From NCBI GenBank assembly GCA_018398765.1, contig JAHBMJ010002009.1, positions 42,509-106,508 on the forward strand: a stretch of 64,000 nt of DNA. The letters are read 5' to 3'. Numbering within the stretch: the stretch's first letter is position 1; every line of letters starts with the position of its first letter. The notes below the pieces were generated by a model, which was not told where the DNA came from, searched no databases, and saw only the letters and a list, made by a program, of their open reading frames with translations. The position numbers and the translations under genes are program-made. Below, piece by piece: positions 11,201 through 20,966 of this stretch. Origin of the DNA: Chromera velia (lineage: Eukaryota; Sar; Chromeraceae).

Positions 11201-13384
11201 TTCAGAGAAGATCCACAAGCACCTGGAGGGCATCGAGGAGGAGATCGACAGAGACAAAGCGGTGAGTGAGAGGGGAGGAGGGGGGCAAGTGAGTGAATGA
11301 GAGGGAGTCATGAACTGCTCTCATTTTGACACCGGTTCTGGAGTTGATATTGCCTTCCTTCAAAATTTCGTTGTAGAAGCAGCTTCGATCGGCTCATTGC
11401 CTTTCCTTTGTGTCTGCCAAATTCAAAGTGAACACCGGGGGTTCTCCGGATGAGAAAGCGTGGAAAGTGTAGCTCTTGCTCTGTCATTTTTTTCGTTCCA
11501 TAAATTCGTCCTTCCTTTCTTTTCTTTTCTCTCATGGAGTTTGTTTGGATCTTCAGATTCTCTCTTTGCCATCTTATAGTCGAATGTCGCTCATCATCAC
11601 CGCCCCTTTATGAACTCTCTTACTCTCCTGGCCTCCCCTCTCCATCTGTGCATGCAGCTGCTGGTTCTGCTCGCCCACATCTTCCACCGGAAATTCTTCA
11701 CTCGCGCGGTCGGTTTCCGAAAAGCAGTGGGTGGGGCATTTCGTCAGACGGCCTCGGGGAATTGAATTACTCCGTTTCTTTTCTTTTGCTTTCCGCTCGA
11801 GAGTCTCCCTCTCGACAAGCTGTCAGGGGTGCTTCTTGCGACTTCTCCTGTTTGGAAAGGAGGATAACCAGCGCTCTTCATCCCTTCCTAATATCTTTCC
11901 TTCCTTCCTTCCTTCCTTCCTTCCTTCCTTCCCTCGTAATTCTCTCTCTGTGACTGTGCCTGCCTGCTGCCTGCAGGTGTCCGAGAGGATCCGTCTCGCC
12001 AAGCAGAAGGGGAACCAGCCTGAGTCTTCCAGCGCTGCCGCGGCCGCAGCGGCTGACGCTGTTGCCGCCCCCGATGCGGCTCAGACCCTCAGCTTCACCC
12101 CTTTCTCGTCCTACTCCCCCCTGCTTCCCCCCCTGCCAAGCGACCTCCTCTCCTCTCTCCAGTCCATCGACAAACACACGAAGATGAACTTCCAGGAGTG
12201 CGTGCGGGCGTTCTCATCTTCTAGGAGATTCCAGGCGGAGGAGCTTACCCTCCCCCTCTCCAAGGAAGAACCGTCGAAGGGAAAACCCAACAAGGGACCG
12301 CTGGGAGAGGCGATGAAAGCACAGGTCGGTCGTTCGGTAGGAAGGAAGAGACATTTTTTGGCGTTTCTCTCACAAATGGAGGCGAAGAAGAAGAGGAAGA
12401 AGCCTAGCAAAGCAAAGGGTCAGAAAAGATGCTGGGACCCTTTTCGCTTGAACCAACTCCCAAAGCACTTTCTCTGTTTGGCCTCTCTCTGTTCTGAATG
12501 CGAGTGCTCCCGATCGTTCCTTCCTGCCCACATATCTACGTGTCGGTTCTCAGACCTGTGAAGTACACTGTGTTTCTGAGCTCTTCGTTGAGCTGTCTAT
12601 GGCATCACACAGCTTTCCGGGACTTGAAATTGTTGTGTACAAAGTCTTTGCATCTACCCTGACTGTTTGCAGAGAGTGCCGGTGACGACCCGCTCGCCGT
12701 ACGCTGCCCTGGCAGGGAAAGGGGACCTCTTCGAGAGTGCCGACGAAATTTTTTGCTGCTCTCGGAGGGTTGTCAGGACAGAACCCGAAATGCTCCCCTG
12801 TTTCGCGTCGAACTCAGACCCTCGTGACGTCTGTCTTGCGAACTCGTACATCCTTGACTTCTACACTCATGGGAAGATTCCGGGTCTGACGAAGGACAAC
12901 CTCCTGGCTCCCCTGGAGGCGTGGCAGCTTGTGAAGGGATTCTCCATCACTCTCGGAAACATTGTGGTCAGTCTGTCGGACAGCCAGCCAGTCAGAAGTT
13001 ATGTGAACCACATGTGCTTGAAGGTCGAAGTCGCCGATTGACTGTTTGATGAAGTGCTGAACCTTTTTTTTTTCCCTCGCTTGATAAAGAATCGTTGAAC
13101 CGTCATGAAAACCTGTTGGGGGCACGGCTCCTTAATTTTCTTCACTTGACTTTCAAATCGCGAGTCTGTTCTGCCAACCTCTGCAAGCCTGCCTTTGGCT
13201 GCAAGGCTGTGGCGAAAGGCTTTGTGGTCGCTTTGAGAGTGCGCGCATCTATCTATCTCTGCAGCGCTGTGTGGACAAAATGTCGAAAAAATTGGAGAAG
13301 GACGCAGAGCCAGACATCGTTGTGTCCTCTCTGCGTCGACTGGATGCGGAGCTGAAGGCGAAGAAGGTGAAGGAGGACGCCTAG
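519..13384 (+). CDS. DDX60-like Ski2-type DExH RNA helicase, 20 exons
   Basis: Exons: 519-1612, 1960-2071, 2347-2772, 3034-3457, 3818-4371, 4659-4745, 5214-5297, 5760-5883, 6151-6224, 6454-6526, 6910-7085, 7674-8394, 8698-9728, 10101-10167, 10385-10762, 11206-11261, 11658-11708, 11977-12324, 12673-12966, 13265-13384. They sum to 6294 nt, 2097 residues, with every intron GT-AG and every phase matching. Seen motifs: LFFVHGEGLLVYLL near 78, DPRVLFKPDNWQR near 973, Walker A APTASGKT at 1001-1008, DEIH at 1110-1113, SAT at 1139-1141, LPALIFNFSR near 1431, IATGSLALGLNMP near 1603 and QMAGRAGRR at 1635-1643. This order and the NWQR motif match DDX60/DDX60L. Human DDX60 is an antiviral helicase of about 1700 residues; in protists the role is unknown, so RNA unwinding is inferred. 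The start is the first ATG of a long open exon; TAG ends at 13384. Exact boundaries of small exons need transcript support. Confidence 0.92.
2096..2190. repeat. (TC)n-(TG)n microsatellite in intron 2
   Basis: A run of TC/CTCTC units passes into TG units within intron 2 of the helicase gene. Base 2099 is an unresolved N, which fits poor read resolution at a simple repeat. Confidence 0.9.
5760..10167 (+). other. Exons 8-14: helicase core of the DDX60-like protein
   Basis: These exons encode residues 928-1682 and all the SF2 motifs. Exon 9 has the pre-motif I NWQR region, exon 10 Walker A, exon 11 motif Ia (VAPSKALVNQ), exon 12 the DEIH box and SAT, and exon 13 motifs IV, V and VI. An acidic Ser/Glu stretch near 1342-1360 and an Ala/Thr-rich stretch lie between motifs III and IV, where DDX60 proteins carry a family insertion. 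Exon 14 encodes LRRLMTSPINVLTGDMPVSH, the conserved segment directly after motif VI in this family. All catalytic motifs look intact, so an active ATPase is expected. Confidence 0.9.
9738..9843. repeat. Two-copy 53-bp tandem duplication in intron 13
   Basis: The segment beginning GAAGGAAGGGCTTGTTGTAG at 9738 is repeated, apparently without change, at 9791. It starts ten bases after the donor at 9729, so it lengthens the intron without copying the donor. It looks recent because the copies are identical by eye. Confidence 0.9.
10385..13384 (+). other. Exons 15-20: C-terminal part of the DDX60-like protein
   Basis: These exons encode residues 1683-2097. Exon 17 (11658-11708) is only 51 nt and encodes LLVLLAHIFHRKFF, a typical DDX60 C-terminal segment. 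Exon 18 carries an Ala-rich run near 1865-1880. Exon 19 encodes LANSYILDFYTHGKIPGL and a following helical region, again matching the family C-terminus. The last exon is Lys/Glu-rich and ends in TAG at 13382-13384. Exon 16 (11206-11261, 56 nt) is the least certain, but dropping it would break the frame. Confidence 0.8.
11896..11932. repeat. (TTCC)n microsatellite in intron 17
   Basis: About nine TTCC units lie upstream of the acceptor at 11976 and supply part of a pyrimidine-rich tract. Confidence 0.9.
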
Positions 13385-13574
13385 AGTGAAGAAACAACGT
13401 GGGGGGCCGGTATGGCAGGCACGATTTGCCCAAAAAGGGGGGGTGGGAAGGGACCGAGGGAAGGTTGGGACCGTCTTTTTGTCCTTTTTTGTTGTGTTTG
13501 TTTTTCTCTTCACTGGCTGCATGCATGGTCGAATCTGGACCTGCTGTTCATCATTTGATTCCTCTCTTTCTCTG

Positions 13575-13610
<36 letters not shown>

Positions 13611-14055
13611 TCTCCCCAATTCTTCCTCCCTTTTCGTTCAAGTCTCCTGCTTGTTTGCTGGATGGCTTCAGTTTTTGGAGTGAACGACGGTCTGAAGCAT
13701 AAAAGGAAGCCGCTAGCTTGGAAAGATTGGGGGAGACGGGAGGCGTCCTCCCTCCCTATTCACACGCACACCTGAGTGGACGTCTTGGTTCTGATTTCCC
13801 TCCCTGCATATGGGGGGGCGAAGAACGTCTCTGGGGAATGCGCTCGTCGTTGTTGGATCCAGTCCACTCACTCTTTCTTCGCTTGACTGTTTCATTTTTG
13901 TTTCTTCGTTTCTTTGTTTGTCCGTCTGCTCGGAATATACTCGACAAAAGTAGAGCTTTTTGGGTCGAGGGAAGGGGTATGAGAGCCCATCAGAGGGCTG
14001 ATCGAGTTAGCTGCATGATCGATTGATCGATCGCCCCCAGGCGGGTGCAACTTAC
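13385..14055. other. 3' flank of the helicase gene
   Basis: Apart from the TC microsatellite I see no supported gene. No canonical AATAAA is evident just after the stop. A short palindromic GATC-rich stretch (ATCGATTGATCGATCG) lies near 14018-14033. Confidence 0.5.
13559..13615. repeat. (TCTCTG)n/(TC)n microsatellite downstream of the helicase gene
   Basis: TCTCTG-type units pass into a pure TC run in the 3' flank or 3' UTR of the plus-strand gene. Confidence 0.9.
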
Positions 14056-14182
14056 CGTGCAAGGATTCCTGTACGGTCTTTTGCTTGCGCCTCCTCTCTT
14101 CATCTTTCTCAGGCTTCTTCTGTTCTATCCCCGTCTCTTTCTCGATCGGCGTCAGTTGAATGATTTTATGGGAGCCCGTCAT
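14056..14182 (-). CDS. Possible first exon of an unidentified minus-strand gene
   Basis: On the minus strand an ATG at 14180-14182 opens a 42-codon frame rich in Glu, Lys, Arg and Gln. It ends at a good donor, GTAAGTT, at 14055. Composition is charged and coil-like; I recognise no family. AT-rich repeat DNA begins directly upstream, so a promoter would have to lie in that DNA. No partner exon is clear, because downstream candidates run antisense to the helicase 3' end. It may be a chance frame or a gene end cut off by the repeat insertion. Confidence 0.25.
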
Positions 14183-14185
14183 TAC

Positions 14186-14656
14186 AACAGTGCAACTACT
14201 TGACTAGATAGTTAATCATGGCAGTCATACACTCCTTAAAAATTAAGTTGAAATGGTAATATTGCAGTGATAGTTACACTGATAAGGTGCTTACTCAGTA
14301 GTTTTGACTTAGTATAAATATAAACACTGCATACGGTGAAGAAACTATATAGAGAAACTAGTAGAGAAGAAATGCCTGCCAGTGTGTAAGTGAAAATGCC
14401 AGCTAGATTATGAGTATTGCTGCTTAATCTGACTGATAGAAATTTGATTATACAAATTTTTACTGTAAAATATGCTTGAAAATGTCTTAATCTAATTTTC
14501 TCTAGGATTCTGCTAGCCTGGGGCATTTCAGATGAAACATGTTCCAAAAATATCTCATTAGACACTCTAAGCAGAAAATGCGCAGTTTTAATGTTTTAGT
14601 ATGTTTTAGTTCTGTAGACTGTAGAGGAGTGCTAGCTATGCCGGAGGTGGCTTCAC
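14186..14656. other. AT-rich stretch; no gene seen
   Basis: Base composition drops sharply to AT-rich at about 14186, marking the edge of the repeat block. No coding frame or known repeat is recognised up to the start of the 5' LTR. Confidence 0.6.
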
Positions 14657-15299
14657 TATTATGTAGTAGTGGAACCCCAAACTTTAAAAAAGGAAAATAC
14701 CTAGACCCTAAGTACTAAAAGGTCTAGACTTAGAATAATACCCGACCGAGCAATATAGAAATACCCGATCAACCCATATGAAGCTCTAGTATGAGCTAGT
14801 GTGGAATTCATGCAGTGAGCAAGGCCGAGCTAAAGTCTTCCAGCAAGGCTGAGCTAAAGCCTTTCAAGTCACACTAAGATCAAGTCTTTCGACCTTAACC
14901 AAATAAAACTCCTTCGAGTCATGCCGAGATAAAATCATGCTGAGCCAAGGCCGAACTAGCCAGCCGCGGCCTGTATCACACCAAAGTTGGACTGTTGCAT
15001 ACGCAAACGACTTTCTGGAAGACTTAAAAGCAACACAAAGTCTTTCAATCAACAAATCAAGATCAAGAAATCCAAGCAACACTTCTGGCAAGATCATGCA
15101 GATCGACAGTTCTGCACTTTTCGGAAAACAATTCCCTTTGACAAAATCGACTTGCAAACAGTACTGAACACAGCACTCAACGTTAGACTCTTATGCTATA
15201 CGGGGCTTACGTCCTATCTCTACCTAGGACTAGGTCCCTTAGAGATCCTTATAGATTCTGGCTGCCTTCTGACAAATAGGGTCGGAGCAGTACAGAACA
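14657..15299 (+). repeat. 5' LTR (643 bp)
   Basis: It matches 20967-21609 along its whole length, ending in AGAACA. Its first bases are TATTATG, where the other copy reads TGTTATG, so the terminal TG has probably mutated to TA. By eye about 25 positions differ between the copies, nearly all transitions. Confidence 0.88.
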
Positions 15300-15315
15300 C
15301 GTGGTGACGCTTTCA

Positions 15316-15775
15316 ACGAGAGTCAACCCTTCTGTTTCTTGGAGAAACCCTGCGCACAGACAAGAACAAACCATACGGCGAAGCTCTGTCTGAGACTCTC
15401 ACAGTGAGAACTGACCCTTCTGTTCCTTTGTGCAAACTTGGCGCCCAGAAAAAGAATGCAGTTTACAGCGAAGCTCTGGCCAAAACTCCGATATACGGAC
15501 TCTGAGGACCCTTCTGCTCCTTTGTATAAAACTGTGCGCACAGAGAGAAATCGGGTCTTACAGCGAAGCCCTGCCCAAAACCTCTACAGACAAGAATCAA
15601 CCCTCTTGCTTTCCTTGTGAAAACCTACACTTCCAGGAAAACCAGACCTGACAGTGAAGCTCTGTCAAAAACTGAAACAGAGACAGAACAAAGAGAAAAA
15701 AAAGAAAAGAAGGAGGAAGCAGCCATCCACTATCACATCCAGACCAAACAGCGAAGCTGTGTCAAAATTTCTGAC
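15316..15775. repeat. Five-copy degenerate ~93-bp tandem repeat behind the 5' LTR
   Basis: The motif GCGAAGCTCTG recurs at about 15379, 15469, 15563, 15655 and 15752. A second motif, ACCCTTCTGTTCC, recurs at about 15325, 15414, 15509 and 15600. Spacing is 89-97 bp. The repeats lie in the leader or early internal region of the LTR element. Since the period varies, a conserved reading frame across units is unlikely. Confidence 0.8.
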
Positions 15776-16676
15776 AGAAACCAACCTGAAGAGACGGCAA
15801 GAGGAGGAAACAGCAGCCATTACACAACCACCTGAAGGACACCTGCCCTTCATACTTGGGTGGAAAGCGACGAAAGAGGAACTCTCCAACAGCGAAGAGA
15901 AGGCAAAGATTATCATTAATACTACAATCAGGAGGGCGGCACGCGCATTCACTAGAACTGAAGAGCGTGAAAAGCAAGAACATTGTGAAGACGCGGTGAC
16001 CGACAGAAGCATGAAGGGCGGAGAGAGTAAAGAGGAGAGTTCACACCATGGTAAAGTCGTCATTTGAGTCAGGGGCACCTTGTAACTCATTTTTGGTTTT
16101 TTACGTAGATGATGCGCAAATATACAAGAAAGATACGAGGCAAATTGAAGTATGTTGCATCAATCTTGACAGGATCGGATAGACGCAATATAAAGAGTCA
16201 AATGAAAAAACCGGAACAAACAAAAATGAGTCCATCTTGACCGTTAAAACAGAGTCTTCAACACTCTCGATGCACAAAAGAAGGAATGGTGAGGAAACAT
16301 AAGAACGTACACAAACACGTACACATATATTATCAAAGTAAGAGACCCAGGTGGCACAGCGAAGGCATACACTCTGAACGGCATCTTCTCTGTTTTGATC
16401 TCTATCCCAACTGAAAAAAAAAGTGTCATCAGAGAGAGAGACGAAGTTATGAGCACAGAAAGTCATGACTGCGAATAATCCAAAAAGGAATAAATAAATA
16501 TACGAATAGTGTAGATCCCTGTGTGCCCCAGTTTTCCCTTCTCAAAGATTTGCAGCCAGCCAGCAGCACCATAGCCGCAGAAATCAGCCTGACAACACAA
16601 GCGTACAACGATCAGGAAATCGAGCTGACCAAGCAGGGATGAACAAGCTAAAGCGGGCATCGGCCCCACCACTCCA

Positions 16677-17029
16677 TTGGAGCACGCCCATTCTGAGGGG
16701 GGCACCCGCTTCCAATTACTAACTGCACGTACAGACAGAGAAAAACAAGGGGTGGGAAGAAGGGGATCAAATACCTCGAGCAACGTACAAAAAGAAAACA
16801 TACTCGAGATGGAAGGGAAGGAGGAACGAACAAACGAATCGGACTCTGATTCAGATGAAAACAAAAGAGCATATCAAGTCGAAAAAGTCTCTGAAAAAGG
16901 GAATATAAAAGAAAAATTCAGTATCTGATCAAATACAAGGGATCGAAGAAAGGATACTGGACCAACGAGAAAGATGTGGCTTGCCCTGACAAATTTCTCC
17001 ATCAACAAAAACTCAAAAGGAAAAACTGA
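16677..17029 (+). pseudogene. Frameshifted integrase-tail chromodomain remnant
   Basis: A plus-strand frame ends in AYQVEKVSEKGNIKEKF and stops at 16928. A second frame overlapping it reads QYLIKYKGSKKGYWTNEKD and runs to a stop at 17027-17029. Together they look like a chromodomain (YxVExI..., YLIKYKG..., W..E), as found at the C-terminus of Ty3/gypsy chromovirus integrases. The switch of frame near 16917-16921 fits loss of one T. Upstream of about 16850 the frame is Ser/Asp/Glu-rich, with no integrase core visible. The chromodomain is the basis for calling the element a chromovirus; the match is short and made by eye. Confidence 0.55.
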
Positions 17030-18496
17030 CTACAACTGACCTCCTAGCCTAATCAGGGAAGGAGACTGGAGAGAATAAAACAGTCCTCGATGCCTGCCCG
17101 AGTAAGAAAGAAACCCGATCTGCATATGGGTATGCATCAATGACGTAATTTTCCCTCAGTCTCTCTTCTCCTCCCTGAACAAACCGCCGATCTACCGCCC
17201 TTAACCGTTTAAAAGCAACAAACCAAAACAAAAAGGGAGCGATCAGAAGGAGCACCAAGCACAGAGATGTGGACACAGCTAAGGGAAGGGGAAAATTGAG
17301 GATAGACGGGAGAAATAAAGAGAAGAATACGTGATGGAGAGTGAGATCGAACTGACTGACCTTCCTGCCTGACCTTTCTACTTAATCAAAGCAGTCAGAA
17401 CAGACGGAAAGGAAAGAATGTGCCATCTCCCTCAAAGAGAACCATCACAGACAAGCAGACCAACTTATCTAGCTGAGGGAAGAGTAGAAATGGGGAAGAA
17501 AGTTGGAGGAAGGAAGGAAGAACAAATAGGCAGACTGAATGACTGACCTTCATCAAGCCATCGGCACAAAACGGAAGCGCCTGCACCAAAAGGAGAGAGA
17601 CCAGCCTCCAGACAGCAAAAACGGATACCAAAGGGTGCTAATGAGTCTCTGCACGCAAGCACAGGGAGAGAGAAAGGAGTTGGAGAGGTGGAGAAAGAGT
17701 GAATGAAGAGGAGACAGCAAATGCATATATGTGTGAGAAAGGTCAGACAGCCACAGTCCGACCTTGCTTCAATCACTTTCTGTCTAGGAAACAGACAATC
17801 CAATAAGAAGATGAGAGAAAAAACAACACCAAGAGATCTGCAAGAGGGAGAAGAAAGCTGAAGAAAGAAAGTGGGAAGAAGAAGAATATGGGGAATGAAT
17901 AGGGAATGAATAGGGAAAAAGTAAAAAAATTAATAATAAATAGTGCTGGAGATAGTGATAGTACGTGATAGTCTATGATTGTATATCTCTAAACACTTTT
18001 TTACACAGTTTAAAAGACTTTAGAAAAGTTTAAAATACTTTTTGAATACATAAAAATCATAAAAATTTATATGATTTTTGGAGTCGGAATTTCCGTCAGA
18101 GTCGGGGTACCCCTGTTTTTTCTTAGGAGCTGACGGGTGTAATCAACTTACCTTCATGACTCGCGCTTCGACTTACCTTCACGATTATCAATACAACTGG
18201 AGTCACACCCATACGTATACTTAGCAATATCCATAACACGGCACCCTGTAAGGGTTACCCTTTCTTTAAACGAAGGGGAAAGACGGCACAAAAGGAGAAA
18301 CAAGAAGAAAAGGGAGAAGAAACGTGTGAAGACGACTCAAGAGCTCAGAATGACCGACCTTCATGAGAATGGCCTCCCTCTCGTCTCTTCCCTCCGGTTG
18401 TAGGCACCCATACACCCCAGGCCTAAACGAGGCAAGGGGAGGCAGCCAAAATTCTTCTCCCGTCAACCTTTAAGTCTGCGTAGTTTACATATATGC
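17030..18496. other. Internal LTR-element region with minus-strand exon-end-like sites
   Basis: No long frame. Several spots read, on the minus strand, like coding sequence ending in ATGAAG or GTGAAG followed by a donor: 17548-17580 (33 nt between a TGCAG acceptor and GTCAGTC), the donor at 18358 (GTCGGTC), and GTAAGT donors near 18150 and 18175. I cannot assign a family, nor show that they form one transcript. An AT-rich segment (17900-18070) separates them. Confidence 0.35.
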
Positions 18497-18716
18497 AAAT
18501 GTGCGCACCCTTCCTCATGATGTGTTTGGTGCACCTCTTTGCGAATATATTTAGAAGTGCGCAACCCTTTCTCATAATGTGTTTGGCGCGCTTCTGTTTT
18601 TCGTTTATGCTTCCGTGTGCACCCTTCCTCATGATGTGTTTGAGCGCACGAGTTTGTCTTTTTACTTCAATGATCAAAACACGCACGCTTTCTCATGATG
18701 TGTTTGAAGCGCGTCC
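18497..18716. repeat. Four-copy stem-loop repeat
   Basis: The core TTCCTCATGATGTGTTTG (with small changes) occurs at about 18511, 18568, 18625 and 18689. In each copy GC-rich arms flank the core and can pair: GTGCGC with GGTGCAC around copy 1, GAAGTGCGC with GCGCGCTTC around copy 2, CGTGTGC with GCGCACG around copy 3, and a weaker arm pair around copy 4. Read on the minus strand, the core encodes KHIMRKG, and three copies share one 87-codon frame lacking an ATG at its start. Confidence 0.7.
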
Positions 18717-20953
18717 TTCTATTTTTCTTCCTTTATACCAAGTGACCTCGGAGACTCATGACGATCAGGATCAAAAAGAAAGGAGTAAAAAATCTGTCAA
18801 GAAAAGCTTCGTGAAGAACAGAGGATGACCGACTTGCTTAAAAAGAGAAAAAAAAGAAGAAAAAAAAAAATAAAAGGCCGCACGACGCCTGGGTCTGAAC
18901 TCGTGCTAACCAGAGAAGCCTGCAAAACAAATGGAAGAAAGATCGACCTAAAGAAAGTCAAGAACAACGATGAAGTGCTGCTAAACAAGGAAAAGGAAGG
19001 CTAAAAAGGGAATCTCAAGTCAAGGCTTAAGAAGAAAAGGGATTGAAGAGAAGGAGACGATAGAAGAGAAAAGAGCGAAGGACGACATACAGTAGATAAG
19101 GGAAGGAAAGCATAGACTGACTGGAGGATAGCGAACTCAAAGGCGCCACCATCAGAAAACTGCGAAAAAAGCGGAAAAGAAATGAAAAACAAGAAGTGAA
19201 AAAGAAAAAAAAACGTCTCAGAAGGTATGCGGTGCTTCGTAAGTGCGATCATACCGGTGCGGTTTTTGTTCGGACCATATGATCCCGTTCAAGGGAGGAG
19301 GAGAAAGTTACCCCCACGCGGTGAAAAGAAAACATAGACAACCTCGTTGTGAGATCTTCCCGTGACGAGCGGCCGAAAAAAGAGAAGGGGATACACAAGC
19401 AAGGTCTCACAGGCTGTATTGGACAATACCACGCGCATGCAGGAGAACCGAATGACCGTCAAAGAATTTCCGGTCGCATGGTCTTCCCCCGCTCTGCAAG
19501 TAGATCCGAAGCAAGACTCTGAGCGATGCCCTGCGACGATAGAAAGGCAGGAGGAGAAAACTTTGAAAGGAGGAATGTGCGAAACCAGGGATGAGTGATG
19601 GATAGAGTGAACAAGCAAGTAGAATGCTCTCTCCGGCTATTCAGACCACCATGATTGAAGTTTGAAACGCGCAGTAGTACCATAAAACTGAACGAGGTTG
19701 TCTGCAAGCAGTGCGACGAGATGGCTACTTACAGAGTCGGACGCGTGCTCGGATCGGCTGACTTAGAGGATTAGATAGCATCTGAGACGAGATATCAAAA
19801 TACTAAAAGAAAAGAAGAAACAAAGAGAAACACCGTGGGAAAAGACAGTAAGCATGGTACCGGTCACTTACAATGGGAGGGTCATCAGTCTGTAAGGACG
19901 CTTGCACTGCAGGGACGCCTGCAGGGACAGATGAGTGGGGACGCCCATAAAAGAACCCCCCAGAGGAAACTGACCATGGCATTCACTAGGTGTTCCATAA
20001 ATTTAAAAGAAGAAGCTTTTAGCAAGGAAAGGACCCAACCCTGAAAGAAATATAATACAGATGGAAGAGTTGAGATGAAGAGAAGCACAATCCAGTACGA
20101 GGAAGCAGCAAGCACAGTCAAGGAGAAGACGGAGGTGGCTAACACGAGTCAAGTTGACCAGTTATAGGGGAAAAAATGAATGGGAGACAGTTTGAGAACT
20201 ACTCTTAACTGACAAGGAAGGTAACAGTACGAAGGGAGCGACACCCTTGAACACTGCAAGACGAAAGAAGTAACAGAAGAAAAGGAGACGGCTCAGCAAC
20301 ATCAACCGTCTGAACCACCACAAAACAGAAAAGAAGCGAAGCAAAAAGACTTGGAGGCAACGGAATACAGAAGAGTCTTTCATATAGATACATAAAAGAC
20401 GTCAGGTGCGCACGCGCGGCAGATGCGCGCAGCACATAGCAGAAATATTGAAAGACTAAACATATCGCGGGTAGAAGAACAGGAAAAGACTTCAAAATGC
20501 ACATAAAGAATTCGAAACAACTCACCTCACTCAGTTCCATTCCATGAAGCATGTAAAAGCTCTCCAAAAAGGGATTGGGCGGAAAAGGCCCCCTGGCAAC
20601 ACTTGAGATCAAAATAGTCGATCCCAGGTCTCGTCTGGACTAGCTGGAGCCCTTGGCTGCGTCGCCCCTACCCTCACATAGTCCTTGGGAGAGCCGATGC
20701 GCGCTTCACCAGGCACAAAAGAAGAACCACATTCACAAACACCAGAGAGACTACACAGCAGCCACAAAAATATATACAAACAATGTCCTCCTGCCAAACT
20801 TACTTGGATCCGAAAAGAAGATCGAAATCTTGAAGGAGACGGTAAGTTGCAAATCAGTGATTTTCCCCTAGCTTCACGTTTTTATCTGGCGCGATGGTCG
20901 CTCAGACTGCCCAGCTGAGGCCTCAGTGATTTAGGCGTGGAACCCCAAACTTT
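18717..20953. other. Internal LTR-element region, no intact gene
   Basis: Purine-rich plus strand with only short frames. Splice-like sites occur: a minus-strand segment ending in SFYMLHGMELSE at a GTGAGTTG donor near 20523, and a plus-strand GTAAGTTG donor near 20840. A 21-bp stretch starting GTGGAACCCCAAAC at about 20937 also occurs inside the 3' LTR at about 20979, just across the purine tract. No retroelement protein is recognisable. Confidence 0.4.
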
Positions 20954-20962
20954 GAAAGGGGG
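20954..20962 (+). other. Polypurine tract of the LTR element
   Basis: GAAAGGGGG lies four bases before the TGTTATG start of the 3' LTR. This is the usual position of the plus-strand primer in LTR retrotransposons. Confidence 0.65.
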
Positions 20963-20966
20963 CATG

